Assembly: GCA_030015575.1 (NCBI GenBank)
Contig: CM057344.1
Span: forward strand, 183,351,044 to 183,415,043
Reading direction: 5' to 3'
DNA from: Agapanthus africanus
Lineage: Eukaryota; Streptophyta; Magnoliopsida; Asparagales; Amaryllidaceae
DNA length: 64,000 nt
The notes beneath the pieces are model-generated. The model ran no database searches, was not told the origin of the DNA, and was given only the letters and a program-made list of their open reading frames with translations. The position numbers were made by a program, and so were the translations under genes. Shown piece after piece: positions 47,372 through 59,992 of the stretch. The number at the start of each line of letters is the position of its first letter. Within the stretch, counting starts at the first letter, position 1.

Positions 47372-47800
47372 ATGTCACGCCTTAATCAAGATAATAATAC
47401 GGATGTATTGACCGAACCCGCTTGTTATACTGCGCTAGGGAACGTTGGTCCCGCTCCAACTTATAATTGTTATAAGACCGAGCAGGAAATTGGAGGTTAC
47501 CAGAATTCCTGTGCCGCCCAAACGAAGAAAGTACATGATGATGCATCTTCTTTGAGTTTGTTCATTACCGAGAACTGTTTCTCAGTAACCTTTACGTCCT
47601 GGGTATGAGATACCGGATCAGGATCCCACATATGTAATATGTTACATGGGCTACAGATAGGTAGAGAACTGAGAACGGGTGATAAGTTTCAAGAGTTGGA
47701 AATGGTGCAAGTGTTGCAGCCAAGTTTGTTGGCAGTTATCACCCTGTATTACCAAATATATTGATTCTGAACGAATGTTATTAGATACCGAACCTGATAT
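47372..47800 (+). pseudogene. gag remnant fused in frame to Copia protease, A2
   Basis: About 78 codons follow the ATG before the protease, whereas a Copia Gag is normally several times longer, so most of gag has been deleted. The frame runs to TGA (47606-47608) and then continues in the same frame as DTGSGSHIC (47609 on), the aspartic protease active site, where relatives read SWxLDTGS. Further on, RVGNGASVAAKFVGSYH marks the conserved protease C-terminal half in another frame. Confidence 0.75.
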
Positions 47801-50240
47801 ACAACATCATATCAGTCTCTTTATTAGTAAAGAAGGATATAATTTTGTATTTTTGGATAATGTTTTGAACATTTCCAATATCAAGAGTTGATCGGTTCAG
47901 GCACGTTATCTAAAAGCATATACGTTTTAAATCAAACTACAGTTCTTAATGTATAGAACACACACAAGAGGAAGAGTTCGGAAATGAACGAATCCTTCTT
48001 GAGGTATTTGTAGACTAGGTCATATCAACTGCGACCCGACTAGCTAAGTTACATTTAGATGCATATTTAAATCTGTTTGAATTTACATCTTGTGAAACTT
48101 GCCAGTCATGTCACAAAGATAAGATGACAACAGCTCCGTTTATTGGAAACAGAGAAAGAGTCAGTGAACTCTTGGGATTGATACATGATGATGTATGTAA
48201 GGTCCCCTGTCTACACATGCCAGGACCGGTTCTTTGTACTTCATTACATTCGCTGATTATCTCTCAAGATTCGAATATATGTTCCTGTTGAAACATAAGT
48301 CTGAACCTTTTGAGAAATTCAATGAATATAAGTTAGAAGTAGAGAACCAAAACAGGTATAAGTATTATGTCCTTTGATGTGATCAGGGAGGAGATTACTT
48401 GAGCACGGAATTCTTGAACTATTCTAAACGAGAATAAGATTCTCTCTCAGCATTATTCCTCCGTATACAACACAGCACGTCGGTATATCAGGGAGAAGCA
48501 ATCGCACCGTATGTGATATAGTGTGCTCTATGAGTACTACTGAGTTACCTATTTCCTTTTGGGGGTTATGCACTTGAGAAGATGCATACCTATTGAATAG
48601 GGTTCCAACCAAATCAGGTGCCTACCACTCCATATGTGATATGGTATGGAAAGAGCCCATCTCTGAAGAATGTTAAGATTTAGGGTTGTCCAAAGCAAAA
48701 TCCGGACAAACTCGAAGCAAGGTCAGTTCGGTGGAAGTTTGTTGGATATCCCAAGCATTCATAAGGGAATATCTTCTACCAAACTGGGGAGCAAAAAGTG
48801 TTTTGTTTCTCACCATGCCACCTTTGGAAAAGGAATTTCTTGTGAAGAAATTAGTGGTCATGAGGTAGAACTGGAAGGAGTTCCAGCTATACAAACTACA
48901 GCTGATGATTTGGTAGAACCGGAGGATTCAATAGTTTCCAACAAATCTCAGCCTCTCCGCCGATCTAGTAAGGTTCCTCACCCCCCTGAGAGATACTTCG
49001 GTTTCTCTATGACAATGGTATCGAGGATTGCATCATGAGATAATGACCCAACCAGTTTTGAGCAGGCCATCAAGAGTGGGGACTCTGTGAGAATAGCTGG
49101 ATGCTTAGCGATCTGAGATGGAATCCATATACACCAACAAAGTATGGACTTTGGTAGCTTTATCTGAAGGGTTAAATCCCCATCAGGAGCAAGTATATCT
49201 TGAGAAGATTACTAGGTGTACATGGAAAAGTTGAGACTTTCAAAGCTATGCTTAAGTCCATCCAGATCCTACTTGCCATTGCTACATACCATGACTACGA
49301 TATCTGGCAGTTGGGTGTCAGGATTGCTTTTCTAAATAGTGATTTGGAAGAGAGCGTTTATAAGTACACAGCCAGAGGACTTCGTAGACAGTGGGAGCAG
49401 CGGAAACGTGTGCAAGTTGTTTTATGGGATAAATCAGGCATCGCGGAGTTGGAACATCTGTTTTGATGTGGTAGTCAAAGAGTTTGACTTCATCAAAATG
49501 GTAGATGAACCTTGTATATACAAAAAGGGTAGTAGGGAGTAGTGGTGATCCTCGTATAGTACGTGGATGATATACTCTTGATAGGGAAGGAGTTTCTTAT
49601 GCTACGCTCGGTCAATCTCCTCTTATCACAAGGATTCTCCATATAGGATCAATGTGATACCTCCTGAATCCTGGATTTTGGGTCTATGAGATAGATCTAA
49701 ATGGATGTTAGGATTCTCGCTAGGTGTAGTGAGATGGTATCAATCGATCCTGGGGAGAATCACTGGAATGGTTCCAGGGTGGTAAGGTAGACTGAATGTC
49801 AGTCACAGGCATTGTCTTTACCCTCAGTGGAGGGACGATATGTTGGAAGAGTTCCAAGCTAGATACCGTGACACACTAGACGATTAAAGGAATTATACAT
49901 CGTTACCAAGGATACTAACAAAGAGGCAGTCTGGATATATATTAGTTCATGAGATGAACTTCATTCCTACCATTGTGTGGCAATGGAGCTGTGGTTTATG
50001 CCTAGGAACCCACGTCCCATCAGAGGTCCAGACATATTCTTAGGTAGTACCACCTGATCATGGAGATGGATGAACTCCAGGGAGATCGAGGTCAGGAGAG
50101 TAGATACAGAGGACAACAGCACGGATCCACTTACAAAGGCCTATTTCCCAGAAGAGACTTTTATGGGATGGTTGAGTATGAGATACTTCAACACCAGCTG
50201 ATTGTTGGGTATGCGATACCACAACAGATGGCCCTAGTGC
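47801..50240 (+). pseudogene. Copia integrase-RT-RNase H of A2, frameshifted
   Basis: Collinear with A1: pre-integrase text near 47990-48120, integrase near 48160-48600, RT near 49080-49680 with YVDDILLIGK at about 49560, RNase H near 49740-50200. A deletion of roughly 200 bases around 49710-49720 removes the segment after RT that A1 holds at about 30540-30760. Multiple single-base indels break the frame throughout, in contrast to A1. Confidence 0.8.
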
Positions 50241-50251
50241 AAGTGGGAGAT
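50241..50251 (+). other. polypurine tract of A2
   Basis: AAGTGGGAGAT adjoins the 3' LTR. Confidence 0.8.
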
Positions 50252-52438
50252 TGTTAGTGATATGTATGCCCTAGAGGCCATTACTGTACAAACGATGTAT
50301 ATTGTAGTGGATGCTTGGACATATATGGTGAGGACTTTCTTGCTCGACATGATAGTATGCAATCAGGTTGCCCTTTATCTTAACATATACTCTGATAGTC
50401 TCTATATTACATGTTGATAAAGCCCTTAGGATGAGTACTTGACTACCAGGACTATGATGTAGATCATATTAGTGGGGACAGTGTAGTTGCTAAGTACATC
50501 CTTCAAATGTTCCTAGTCGTAGGTGTATCGAGACAGGGCATCGATATACCATAGTAGACTAGCGTATGCTTCTCGACCCATGTAGATGGGCGATGGATGA
50601 TCCCATATCCATTGGTGTTTGACATCAGAGACAGTATATGGGTACTCAGTGGAGACTGGGTATACTGGACGGACTCGCCGAGAACTCCCAGATGGTATTA
50701 TACCTCACGTCAGATGGCAGTTCTCTGGTGACACTGGTACAGGTTAGTCTGTAGACCCGAGATTGTCATAGAGTCTTGTGTGATTCCCACTGTTCTTTGA
50801 TTTCCATCATACCACGTCCAAGAGGTCGTGCAAAACGGTGGCTTTTGGGTACAGTCCCGAATCACATGGAGGCAATGAGCGATAGGAGGGGTTTCGTCTC
50901 TCCCGGTATAGGGAGTTGATGTTGCGCTGTGCTCGATTGGCTATAACTGGAAATCTCTGGGCAGGGTTGCTGAGATTTACTGGTAAGAGTTATCAGTAGT
51001 TTCTCGAACTGTTATGGACCTCATATCGACACGACTTATCAAGCTACTGGGGTCTGACATTTACCACCCTTAGGCGAGATATGCGACATATCAGACGAAG
51101 AGACCAGACTGTACGGTAGTGTTACTGATTGGATTCACAGGAGAATGTACAGGCTTGCTTGTTGATCTTCTGATTGCTCAATACACGGGTGGCTGTTACG
51201 TTTAGCTGACCGCTTGCAGCTTGTGGGTGTTTTGATATGATCATCACCTACTGCCGGCGTATTGACGATTCTTTAGAGTCCTACACAGAGGTTTCCTGGC
51301 TCAGGCAAAACGGAGTAGAAGCACATATGTGATATGTGCGGGACCGATAATAATACGTGTATGCGATACCGTATTAGATTCTCACGATATGTGATATCGG
51401 CCGGGTATATGTGATATAGCCAGGTCATCGGATCAAGTGTTGATTCGATGAACTGATACAGATTATATTAGTCGGTTATTTATGAAATAGCCGGATTATC
51501 GGATCAAATGTTGATTTGATAATTTAATGTATATTATATATGAGATATATTATATTACATTAACTAATATAAGCTCGCTTTATTGATTCATTTTCTCACG
51601 GGATAATACATTGATATACATGCGATATATGTAAATTGTATTATTTTCTTTTGTTACAAAATATATTGTATATGTGATATATATTATTTTAACATGTTAG
51701 GATTACAAATTTAACAAAGGTTTAGGGTTTAAACTTGGTTAGGGTTTGGATTAGGGTTATCTTTTGCATGAAGCTTTGACTTTTGTCTTCATTCTTGATA
51801 TTTTGTGAAGATATTTTTTAACCCAACCCAAACCTTAGCCTCTAGTTAATTCTCTACAAGGGTTAGCTCTATCATTCTTAACCCATGGTTGGATTTGTAA
51901 CCACAACATATAATTCATTATTCATCACAAAAGGATTTGATCATCTTCTTCCTCTTCCTTTGATGAAAAGGTTCACTAGCTTTTTAATTTGTGATGTTTA
52001 TATGTGAGAATATGAAAACAAAAGAGAGCAAAATTCCTACTTCATCATCCTCATCTATTCTAGCCACTTAGATTAGGGTGTTTTTTTGCTAATACTTGAT
52101 TAGTGAAGCAAGAGCTTGGGTTTGAGATTCTTCAAGGTAGATCATCTTAGTAGTTGAAAATTGGAAGCAAGCTTGCATATTTCTCTTCATGGAGCCTCTC
52201 TAGAGTCCGGGTACTTGATGATCGCAGTGAAAGGACCTCAACACGGAGCTTATGAAGCAAAGGAACGGACTACAAAGGTTGTAATCCCTAACTCTTAGAA
52301 GTAAAGTTGTTTACTTGTAAAGTTTACCTTAATTCTCTAGTTCGATTACTTGGTTGGTTTGTTTAGCACCCCAAAATTTTTAATATAGCATGTTTGATGC
52401 TTACCAAAACCTTGCTAAGGTGCTAAGCTAACCCTACA
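50252..52438 (+). repeat. 3' LTR of A2
   Basis: It spans 2187 bp and is closely similar to the 5' LTR with scattered substitutions and small indels (for example, the repeated GCTTCCATGAAGC text at 43616 is shortened here). It ends CCTACA at the GTTTT duplication. Confidence 0.9.
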
Positions 52439-52443
52439 GTTTT

Positions 52444-53373
52444 ATGGCAGGGTTCGATCATATACGTGCACTTGTGCATGGATCATGATCGGACGGATCA
52501 TACTAGTGGGCTTTGGTTTAAGACGGATCCTAGTATTAGATTTGTTGGATTACTTTCGTCTCATTGCATTCGCATTCAGTCAGAATGCAGATGCAGGTAT
52601 GTATATACATGTGAGGGGTATCCTTATGATCCGTCACGAGTTTACTTTAGATGTTTCCATTCTCTTTTTGGATTAAACATTTTGGTTTAAATGTTTAGTG
52701 GTGGAAATTATGAGTGGAAATCATGATGAAGGGCATTAAATGAGGCATGTGCATGGATGATGACTCATGGTCTTATTTTTTGTACAATGTCCCCTTTTTT
52801 GATTGATTATTGTGTTGAATGATATGAGGAGAGAGAGAGGACAGCCACTAGGTTTGGGTTTGCTCTTAAGATTTTATTCTAGTGCTCTCTCAATTTTCAT
52901 ACAACACAATAAGCAAGCAACCTCTTCATCTAAATCTTCTTTTCTAGCTCACATCTTCCACCATGACTTCATCTTCAACCTCTATCCATACAATCTCATA
53001 TGTTGAGAATCAATGGATGTTTAGAGACAAAGTTATTATACACATTCTCTACTTCATCTTGGACATGTCGGCTAGCAAACTTCATGTCCGAGTTGCTTCA
53101 GTTTGAAGCGGGAGCCCATAAAAAGACTTCTTGACATGGTGCCTTTTCGACGAGGAGACCGGAGATCGAGCGAGACCGCGAGGAGCTAAGGATGGTGGCT
53201 AAAGACCAAAGGACACGGATCAATCGGTATAGCCATTCTAACTTCTTTGTAGTTAGCTAGTTTACGGTTAATGGAATGATCCGAGTGAATGTCTGCGCTA
53301 GCGCTAGTTTATAAAAGTTTTTCTTCTGCGTTTGGCCTCGGATTGATGGTCGTGGCGCTACCGTAGACTTAGA
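52444..53373 (+). repeat. 3' LTR of B2, right part
   Basis: It continues the LTR after A2 (ATGGCAGGGTTCGATC) and matches 34366-35272. It ends CTTAGA, a one-base variant of CTTACA in the 5' LTR, and is followed by foreign LTR text at 53374. Confidence 0.85.
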
Positions 53374-53824
53374 GGGGCTGGGTAGTCTATAAGCACATCC
53401 TTGTACAGGTCCCTAATCATAGGATTATCAAGACAGGGCATCGACACTCCAGAGTAGACTAGTGTATACGCTTCTCATCACAGCAAGGGAGATGGTCTGT
53501 GCCACAGCCATCAGTACGTCGTACCGGAAATAGTATGCAGGTGCTCATTGGGTTATGAGATACACTGGACGGACTCGTGGGGTATTGTTGGTTGGTACTA
53601 TACCTATCGTCAGGTAGCAGTTCTCAGGTGACATGAGTACAGCTTAGTCCGTTGACTTGACACTGCTACTTCGCCTCAAGTGTATTCCCACTGTTCTTAG
53701 ATTGCTACCCTACCATGCCTCTATTGAGTCGTGCAAACAGGTAGTAGTTGGGTGCAGTCCCGAAGCACTTGGAGGCAGTGGCGGTTAGATAGGATTCGTC
53801 TCTCCCGGTATTAGGGGTTGATGT
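53374..53824 (+). repeat. fragment of a third Angela-like LTR type (C)
   Basis: It aligns to B LTR sequence starting about 200 bases in (CTATAAGCACATCC, CATCGACACTCCAGAGTAGAC, CGTCTCTCCCGGTATTAG) but differs more from B2 and B3 LTRs than these do from each other. It differs strongly at the segment 53480-53540, where B has ACGAGGGGC text. It is cut on the left by B2 and on the right by B3. Confidence 0.7.
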
Positions 53825-55918
53825 TGTTAGAGATAGTGCCCTCAGATTCAATTATTGGATCACAGGCACGTGATTGCAATGATTGAGGGAGGACCTATAC
53901 CGGTAGGACAGTCTTACTCAAGATGATAGTATGCTATCTGGTTTATCTTTATCATCGTGTACTGTTTCAGGTGACCTTACAGGTCACTATTGCACGTTGA
54001 TAGAGCCCTTAGGATTCTTGCTTGACGGCCAGCAGTATGATGGTGATCATATACGTGGGAGCTAGGGTCTATAAGCGCATCCTTAAAAGGTCCCTAGTCG
54101 TGGGAGTTTTCGAGACAGGGCATCGATACTCCAGAGTAGACTAGTTTATACAGTCGAGACCCCGACGAGGGGCTGTGGCCGGTCTCACAAGCCACTGGTG
54201 TCAGTTGGTTCACCTAAGATGTATACAGGTGCTCATTGGGTTATAAGTACACCGGACATGACTCGCCGGGAACATGCTAGTTGGTCTTATACCTGACGTC
54301 AGATAGCAGTTCCCTGGTGACATGTGTACAGCTTAGTTCATCGACCTAAGATCGTCATTTGTCTCGTGTGAGTTCCCACTGTACTTTGATTACTACCCTA
54401 CCACGGCTCAAAGGAGTCGTGCAAACAGGTTTTAGTTGGGTACAGTCCCGAGCCACATGGAGGCAATGAGCGGATCTGTAGGGGTTCGTCTCTCCCGGTA
54501 TTGGGGGTGAGGTCGCGCTGTGTCTAGGAGAGCCATTACACGAAGTCCTTGGCCAAGGCAGGAGATTTACTGGTAGGTATTCCAGTAGTATCTCAGAGTG
54601 TTCTGGGCTACACTCCGACACGACTTGTACCGCTTTTGGGGGTCTGACTTTTACCAACCCCCTAGGCCCGCCATGCGATGCTCATAGACGAACGGACCGG
54701 ACTGTACGGATATTATCACTGACAGGCTCAGTAGGGTGCCAGGATGAGTTCGCTCATCGACATCCCTTTTGATCAATACCTGGTAGCCCGTTAGGTATGG
54801 CTAATACCTCTGACGTGCTAGTGGTTAAATCCACAGCCAAGGGATTGACGAGTCTTTAGAGTCCCCCACAGACAGTTTCTCAAGTTTCGGGCGAAACGCT
54901 GTAGAGCTCGTATGGAGATATGGCAGGGTTCGATCTTATACGTGCGGTATTGCACGGATCATGATCGGACGGATAATACTAGCGAGCTTTGGTTTACGCC
55001 GGATCCTAGTATTGTACAGTGTAGATTTTGTCTCATTGCATTTGTATTCCGTCAGAATATAAATGCGGGTATGTATATACAGTCGCAGGGTTTTCCTGTA
55101 ATTTATTACGGGATCAGTTTTTTGAAGTTGCCAGTTTGCATTCCGTTTCAGCCATTTTCCTTTGTTTCTTTCCTTGGCTGAATGTTGGTGTGGAGGGGCT
55201 AATTTGCAAATGTGCAAATTAGCAATTTGGAGGGTGTTTCTTGTTAGTAGTTGGATCATGATGGTTCTTACTTCCTTTGACTTCTTTGCTTCATGATTGC
55301 TTGCTTAATATGATGGGTTTAGTGATGGGTCTTTGATTGGACTTGATTGTGAATCATTTTCATGATTACCATTGATTTCCTTTGACTTCTTTCCCCTCCA
55401 TTATCTTTGGCCGGCTATTATGAGATGGGGGGTTTCCATTTTTTTCGTATGAGATTCATTCATATTTTTTACACCAAATTGCTTAGCCCATCATAATATG
55501 GTTTTACTCCTCCACCACCACCTTGAGATTTCCAAATGGCAACTTCATAACCCTTTAGAGACATAGTGTTCTGCACTTAGCCTACAGCATTCTTGGACAT
55601 GTCGACTCGCCAACTTCGTGCCCGAGTTGCCTCGGTCCAGAGGTGGGAGCCCGTAAAAGAACCCGGGGATGTGGTGCCCTTCCGACGAGGAGATGAAGAC
55701 CGGAGATTCCGCGGGGAGATCGGGATAACGACGAGAAGACCGAAGGACACGGATCGCTCGGTATATCTCTCTACCCCTTCTCTAGTTAGCTAGGAGTAGG
55801 TTAATGGCCCGGTCCGGGTTTAAAGTCTGCGGTAGCGCCGGTTTCTGTTTAAAGAAAAGTTTTTATATTCTGCATTTTGGCTTCGTTCAGACGGCCGGGG
55901 CGCTGCTGTGCACCTACA
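53825..55918 (+). repeat. 5' LTR of B3
   Basis: It spans 2094 bp, starts TGTTAGAGATAGTGCC and ends CCTACA. Its first bases match the 3' LTR start at 63928 except for early substitutions. Small ORFs in it are not shared with the B2 LTRs. Confidence 0.85.
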
Positions 55919-55919
55919 A

Positions 55920-55927
55920 TGGTATCA
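55920..55927 (+). other. primer-binding site of B3, left half
   Basis: TGGTATCA is followed by the solo LTR. The site resumes as TATCAGAGCCACGCC from 58195. TATCA at both junctions is the target duplication. Confidence 0.85.
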
Positions 55928-58194
55928 TGTAGGGTTCTTAGGCACACACATGAGGTTCTACAACTGATCAACCTTGCCAAAATCAAATTTTCCATGTGCC
56001 AAAGAACCCTAATGCTAGATCGTTAACTAGAGGTAAAGCGAAACTAAACAAGTTAACTACTTTAACTACAAGTGAAAGGGATTACAACCTTTGTAGATCC
56101 GGTCCTCCACTTCTTTAGCTTCATGATGATGTCCCTCCGCTGCGATCATCGAAATCCCGGACTCTAGCGTTGGTTTCATCGGAGAAATGAGAGGGCTAGG
56201 TCGTTGACTTCGGTGTCGAAGATGATCTACGTCGAGGCGACTCTAACTCAAGCTCCATCTTCACTTGGTCATGAACCTTGTGAAGAAAACACCCTATACA
56301 ACATGGCAAGTGGTAGAGGATGAAGAAATAGGAAGTGGGTTCACTTTGGATTTGGATTTCTCACTCTAAATCTCATGGCACCATTAGAGGTAGCAAGCTT
56401 TCTTCTTCTTGAAGAAGAAGAAGAAGAAAGAAAAAAATGATAAGAATAAATGAATAAAGAATGAAACTTATCCTTTTAATTATGGTACCATGGTTGAGTT
56501 AAGCCCTCATGCTTAACTTGTGTAGAGAATTAACCAAAGTATTGGGTTAAGGGTTGGGTTAACTAGCATCCTAAAGAAATTACAAAAGAAATTGACTTTC
56601 TCAAAGTTTCTTCAAGCTTCATGAAGCTTGATAACTTTGACCAAAGTCTTATTTCTTTTGTTATTTGTTAGGAAATTAGTAAACCCTAATTTAACCTCAA
56701 TTTGGTTTAAGTCTCATACACACAACTTGTATGTATCATCAAGTATGATACAAACATGTACACTTGCATATATCACATATAAACAATGTGCACATTCAAG
56801 TGAGAAAATCAATCTTAAGTGAACCAATACTAGTTAATGTAAAGCAATATATTAAATATTTAATTATATATTTAATCATTAAATCAACACTTGATTTAAC
56901 GATCCGGTCATATTGCATATAACCGACTAATATCTAGTGCATCAATGTATCGAATCAACACTTGATTCGGTAACCCGGCTATATCTCATATAACCGTCCA
57001 ATGATACATATCACGAGAATAGAATACAGTATCACATACTGGTATTATTCTTGGTCCCGCACACATCTCATATGCGCTCCTATTTCGTTTCGCTTGAGCC
57101 AGGAAACCTCTATGTAGGACTCTAAAGACTCGTCAATACGCCGGCAGTAGGTGATGATCATATCAAACACCCACAAGCCGCAAGCGGTCTGCTAAACGTA
57201 ACGGCCACCCTGGTATTGAACGATCAGAAGATCAACGAGCAAGCCCGCTCACACTCCTGTGAATCCAACCAGTAACACTTACCGTACAGTCCGGTCTGTT
57301 CATCTGATATGTCGCATATCTTGCCTAGGGGTGGTAAACGTCGGACCCCGGTAGCTTGATAAGTCATGCCGATGTAAGGTCCATAACAAGCATGAAACTA
57401 CTGATAACACTTACCAGTAAATCAGTGCAACCGGCAACTGCTATGAATCTTCAACTGTTTTAGGCCCCTCACTCTGAGCCCTGTCCAGGGATTTCCAGTT
57501 ATGGCCAGTCGAGCATAGCGCAACATCAACCCCCAATACCGGGAGAGACGAATCCCCTCCTATCGCTCATTGCCTCCATGTGAATCGGGACTGTACCCAA
57601 AAACCACCTGTTTGCACGACTCAGTAGAGCCGTGGTAGGGTGGAAATCAAAGCACAGTGGGAGACACATAAGACTCTATGACGAGCTCGGGTCAACAGAC
57701 TAAGCTGTACCAGTGTCACCAGAGAATTGCCATCTGACGTGAGGTATAATACCATCTGGGAGTTCTCGGCGAGTCCGTTCAGTGTACCCAGTCTCCACTG
57801 AGCACCCGCATACCGTTTCTGATGTCAAACACCAATGGATATGGGATCATCCATCGCCCATCACATGGGTCGAGAAGATATACGCTAGTCTACTCTGGAA
57901 TATCGATGCCCCGTCTCGATATTCCCACGACTAGGAACATTGAAGGATGTACTCATGGACTACCCAGGCCTCACTAGTATGATCTACATCATAGTCCTGG
58001 AAGTCGAGTACACATCCTAAGGACTTTATCAACATGTAATAGAGAGACAACAAGTATACATGTTAAGATAAAGAGCAACCAGATTGCATACTATCATGTC
58101 GAGCAAGAAAGTCCTACCTATATATGTCCCAGCATCCACTACAATATACATCCAATGTACAGTAATGGCCTCTGGGGCATACATATAACTAACA
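55928..58194 (-). repeat. solo LTR of Copia family A inserted in the B3 primer site
   Basis: It spans 2267 bp. The plus strand runs TGTAGGGTTC to ATAACTAACA, the reverse complement of TGTTAG-to-CCTACA. It is flanked by TATCA on both sides (55923-55927, 58195-58199), which proves a single LTR arising from an original full insertion followed by LTR-LTR recombination. No internal sequence remains. Confidence 0.9.
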
Positions 58195-58402
58195 TATCAG
58201 AGCCACGCCATTAACCTAGTCTAGCTTGCTGTAACGTGTTTACATTTTCGATCGAACAAAAATTCCAAAAACCGCGATTTCAAGAGCATCAGTTTCTGTC
58301 GATTTTATTTGTGCTCGAAAAAATTTTTTTGAGTGTTGCAGAAATTAGTGCAGGCAATTATAAGAATTCTGTAAAAAATTGGTAAGGTGATACTGTAGCA
58401 AG

Positions 58403-58450
58403 ACCGCGGAACCGCGGCCAAACCCCTATTCCGGCCACGGTTCCGCCGCG
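58403..58450 (+). other. leader stem-loop, B3
   Basis: CGCGGAACCGCGGCC can pair with GGCCACGGTTCCGCCG across the loop AAACCCCTATTCC, with about two imperfect positions. Confidence 0.5.
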
Positions 58451-59992
58451 ACACAGTGTCTTCACTATACCAATTTTGTACAGAGCTCTTTAAATTTGGA
58501 ATTGGGGTTATTGGTATATTCTGTTTGGGCCCAGAATTATTTTGAATGCTACAGTTGTGCTTGGGGCCCACTTCAGTAAATTTAGTCGATCGAAAATTTT
58601 AAACATGTTAGTTCACAGTATTTACATTATATCTGCGACCGTGAATGTCATTTGATCGGTAAATCCTATCTAACAGCTATAGCCCTTTTAGACGGATTTG
58701 CGAACGTGACATTCACATCGATCTTCTGTGTTGTGCTGTGATGTTGCGGATTTGTCGTGGTGTATAGCCTGGATGCAATGTTAGTACAGTTTGGTTGTAT
58801 ATGTACATTTGATATTACGGGGCGAGCGTCCGACATGTGGACTGCCGTCACTGCCTGTTTGTATATTATTCTTTTGGGGCATGACCGGGCTGAGGTCGAT
58901 GTACCCGTTGTATGTATATTTTACTTTCTGTACTAGGATTACTCCGAGGTGGGGTGCACGGATAGCCGGGTTCTAGAGGGCAACGAGCCCGCATCTCATA
59001 GCGTTAAGACGGAGGGGGCTTCACTCTAGAATTGGCGGGCTATTCGCCGCACTCGTAGGGGGTATAGGTTGACCCAGGAGGGGTGCCCAAGTTATCGGAT
59101 TCCGTGAAGTGTTGGGTGGTCCATTCACGTTGCTGAAGGGTGCTGCCTCGCTTGAGGTTTTGGCGGGTAACTTGTCGTGCCCGTAGGGGTCTAGGATTTT
59201 ATTGCACAGGCTATCCATACGACCAGGGGAACGTCGGGTTTCAGTAGCGGCTCTATGAAACCCGAGGATCCCAGATATCTGTATTGTTCTGTGATGCTTA
59301 TTACGTTTCTGTGATGTTGCATTTTATCACGCCTTGAGCGAATATTATATATCGATATATATACTAGTAGATGTTGTATATGCTTTGCATCCGCGCTAGT
59401 CCAGTCCCCGCTCTGTCGTTAGTTAAGTAACCTAACGGGTGATGACGGGACCCAGTGGCGAATGCGGATGGCATATACGTACATCATTATTTTCGTTCTT
59501 TATTGGTGTGATCAATTGATGGGACTACATTGATTCAGATCAATACAAGCTAAACAAACCTATTCTGATGTTGTTGGAACATTTTTCAAAAAGCTGTTAT
59601 TGCAAGGACGTTCTTTTTTATTTTGCACAGTGGTATTCGGTTATGAATATCCAGCACCTCAGTCAACGAGGCAAGGGCCGAGATCCCTTCACCGGGAGTG
59701 ACCCCTTGGACAGAAGTTTGCGTCAGGGTAATAACTTCACTATAGTCGATTACTTTTGCTTTGCATCGTGGTATTCAGTTGGAATATCCTGCACTTCATT
59801 CTACGGGGAAAGAGCCGAGATCCCTTAACCGGGAGTGACCTCTTTAGCAAAGTTTTTCGTCACTATATTTTTATAAAAAGCTATCCGGTTCCTTCAACGA
59901 TATCAAGTTCATTACGTTAAAGGTATTTTGCCAAAAACCATTCGTAGCCCTCCGTCATTTCAGAAAGGTAGCACTTAGTATTCATGCTATGT

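Larger units (their letters stand above)
42094..52438 (+). mobile_element. Copia (Angela/BARE-like) family A copy A2, full-length insertion with decayed coding
   Basis: It spans 10,345 bp, begins TGTTAG and ends CCTACA, and is flanked by the direct duplication GTTTT (42089-42093, 52439-52443). The host sequence either side rejoins as B LTR (compare 34354-34390). It has two LTRs, a primer site, a ~3-kb leader, a very short gag remnant, a protease to RNase H pseudogene and a polypurine tract. Frameshifts and deletions in pol are more numerous than in A1. Confidence 0.9.
33584..53373 (+). mobile_element. Copia family B copy B2, interrupted by A2
   Basis: The 5' LTR lacks its first ~287 bases. 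Primer site, long leader, gag region, degenerate pol, polypurine tract and the 3' LTR (41035-42093 plus 52444-53373) are present, the last split by A2. No ORF compatible with Gag or Pol survives. It shares the primer-site type and LTR end motifs with family A. B1 and B3 are the other copies, and their shared differences from A suggest a separate, non-autonomous lineage. Confidence 0.8.

Noticed and set aside
42089-52443. A2 as two unrelated solo LTRs
   Set aside because: A perfect GTTTT duplication flanks the outer ends only, and a primer site, pol remnants and a polypurine tract lie in order between the LTRs, so it is one element.
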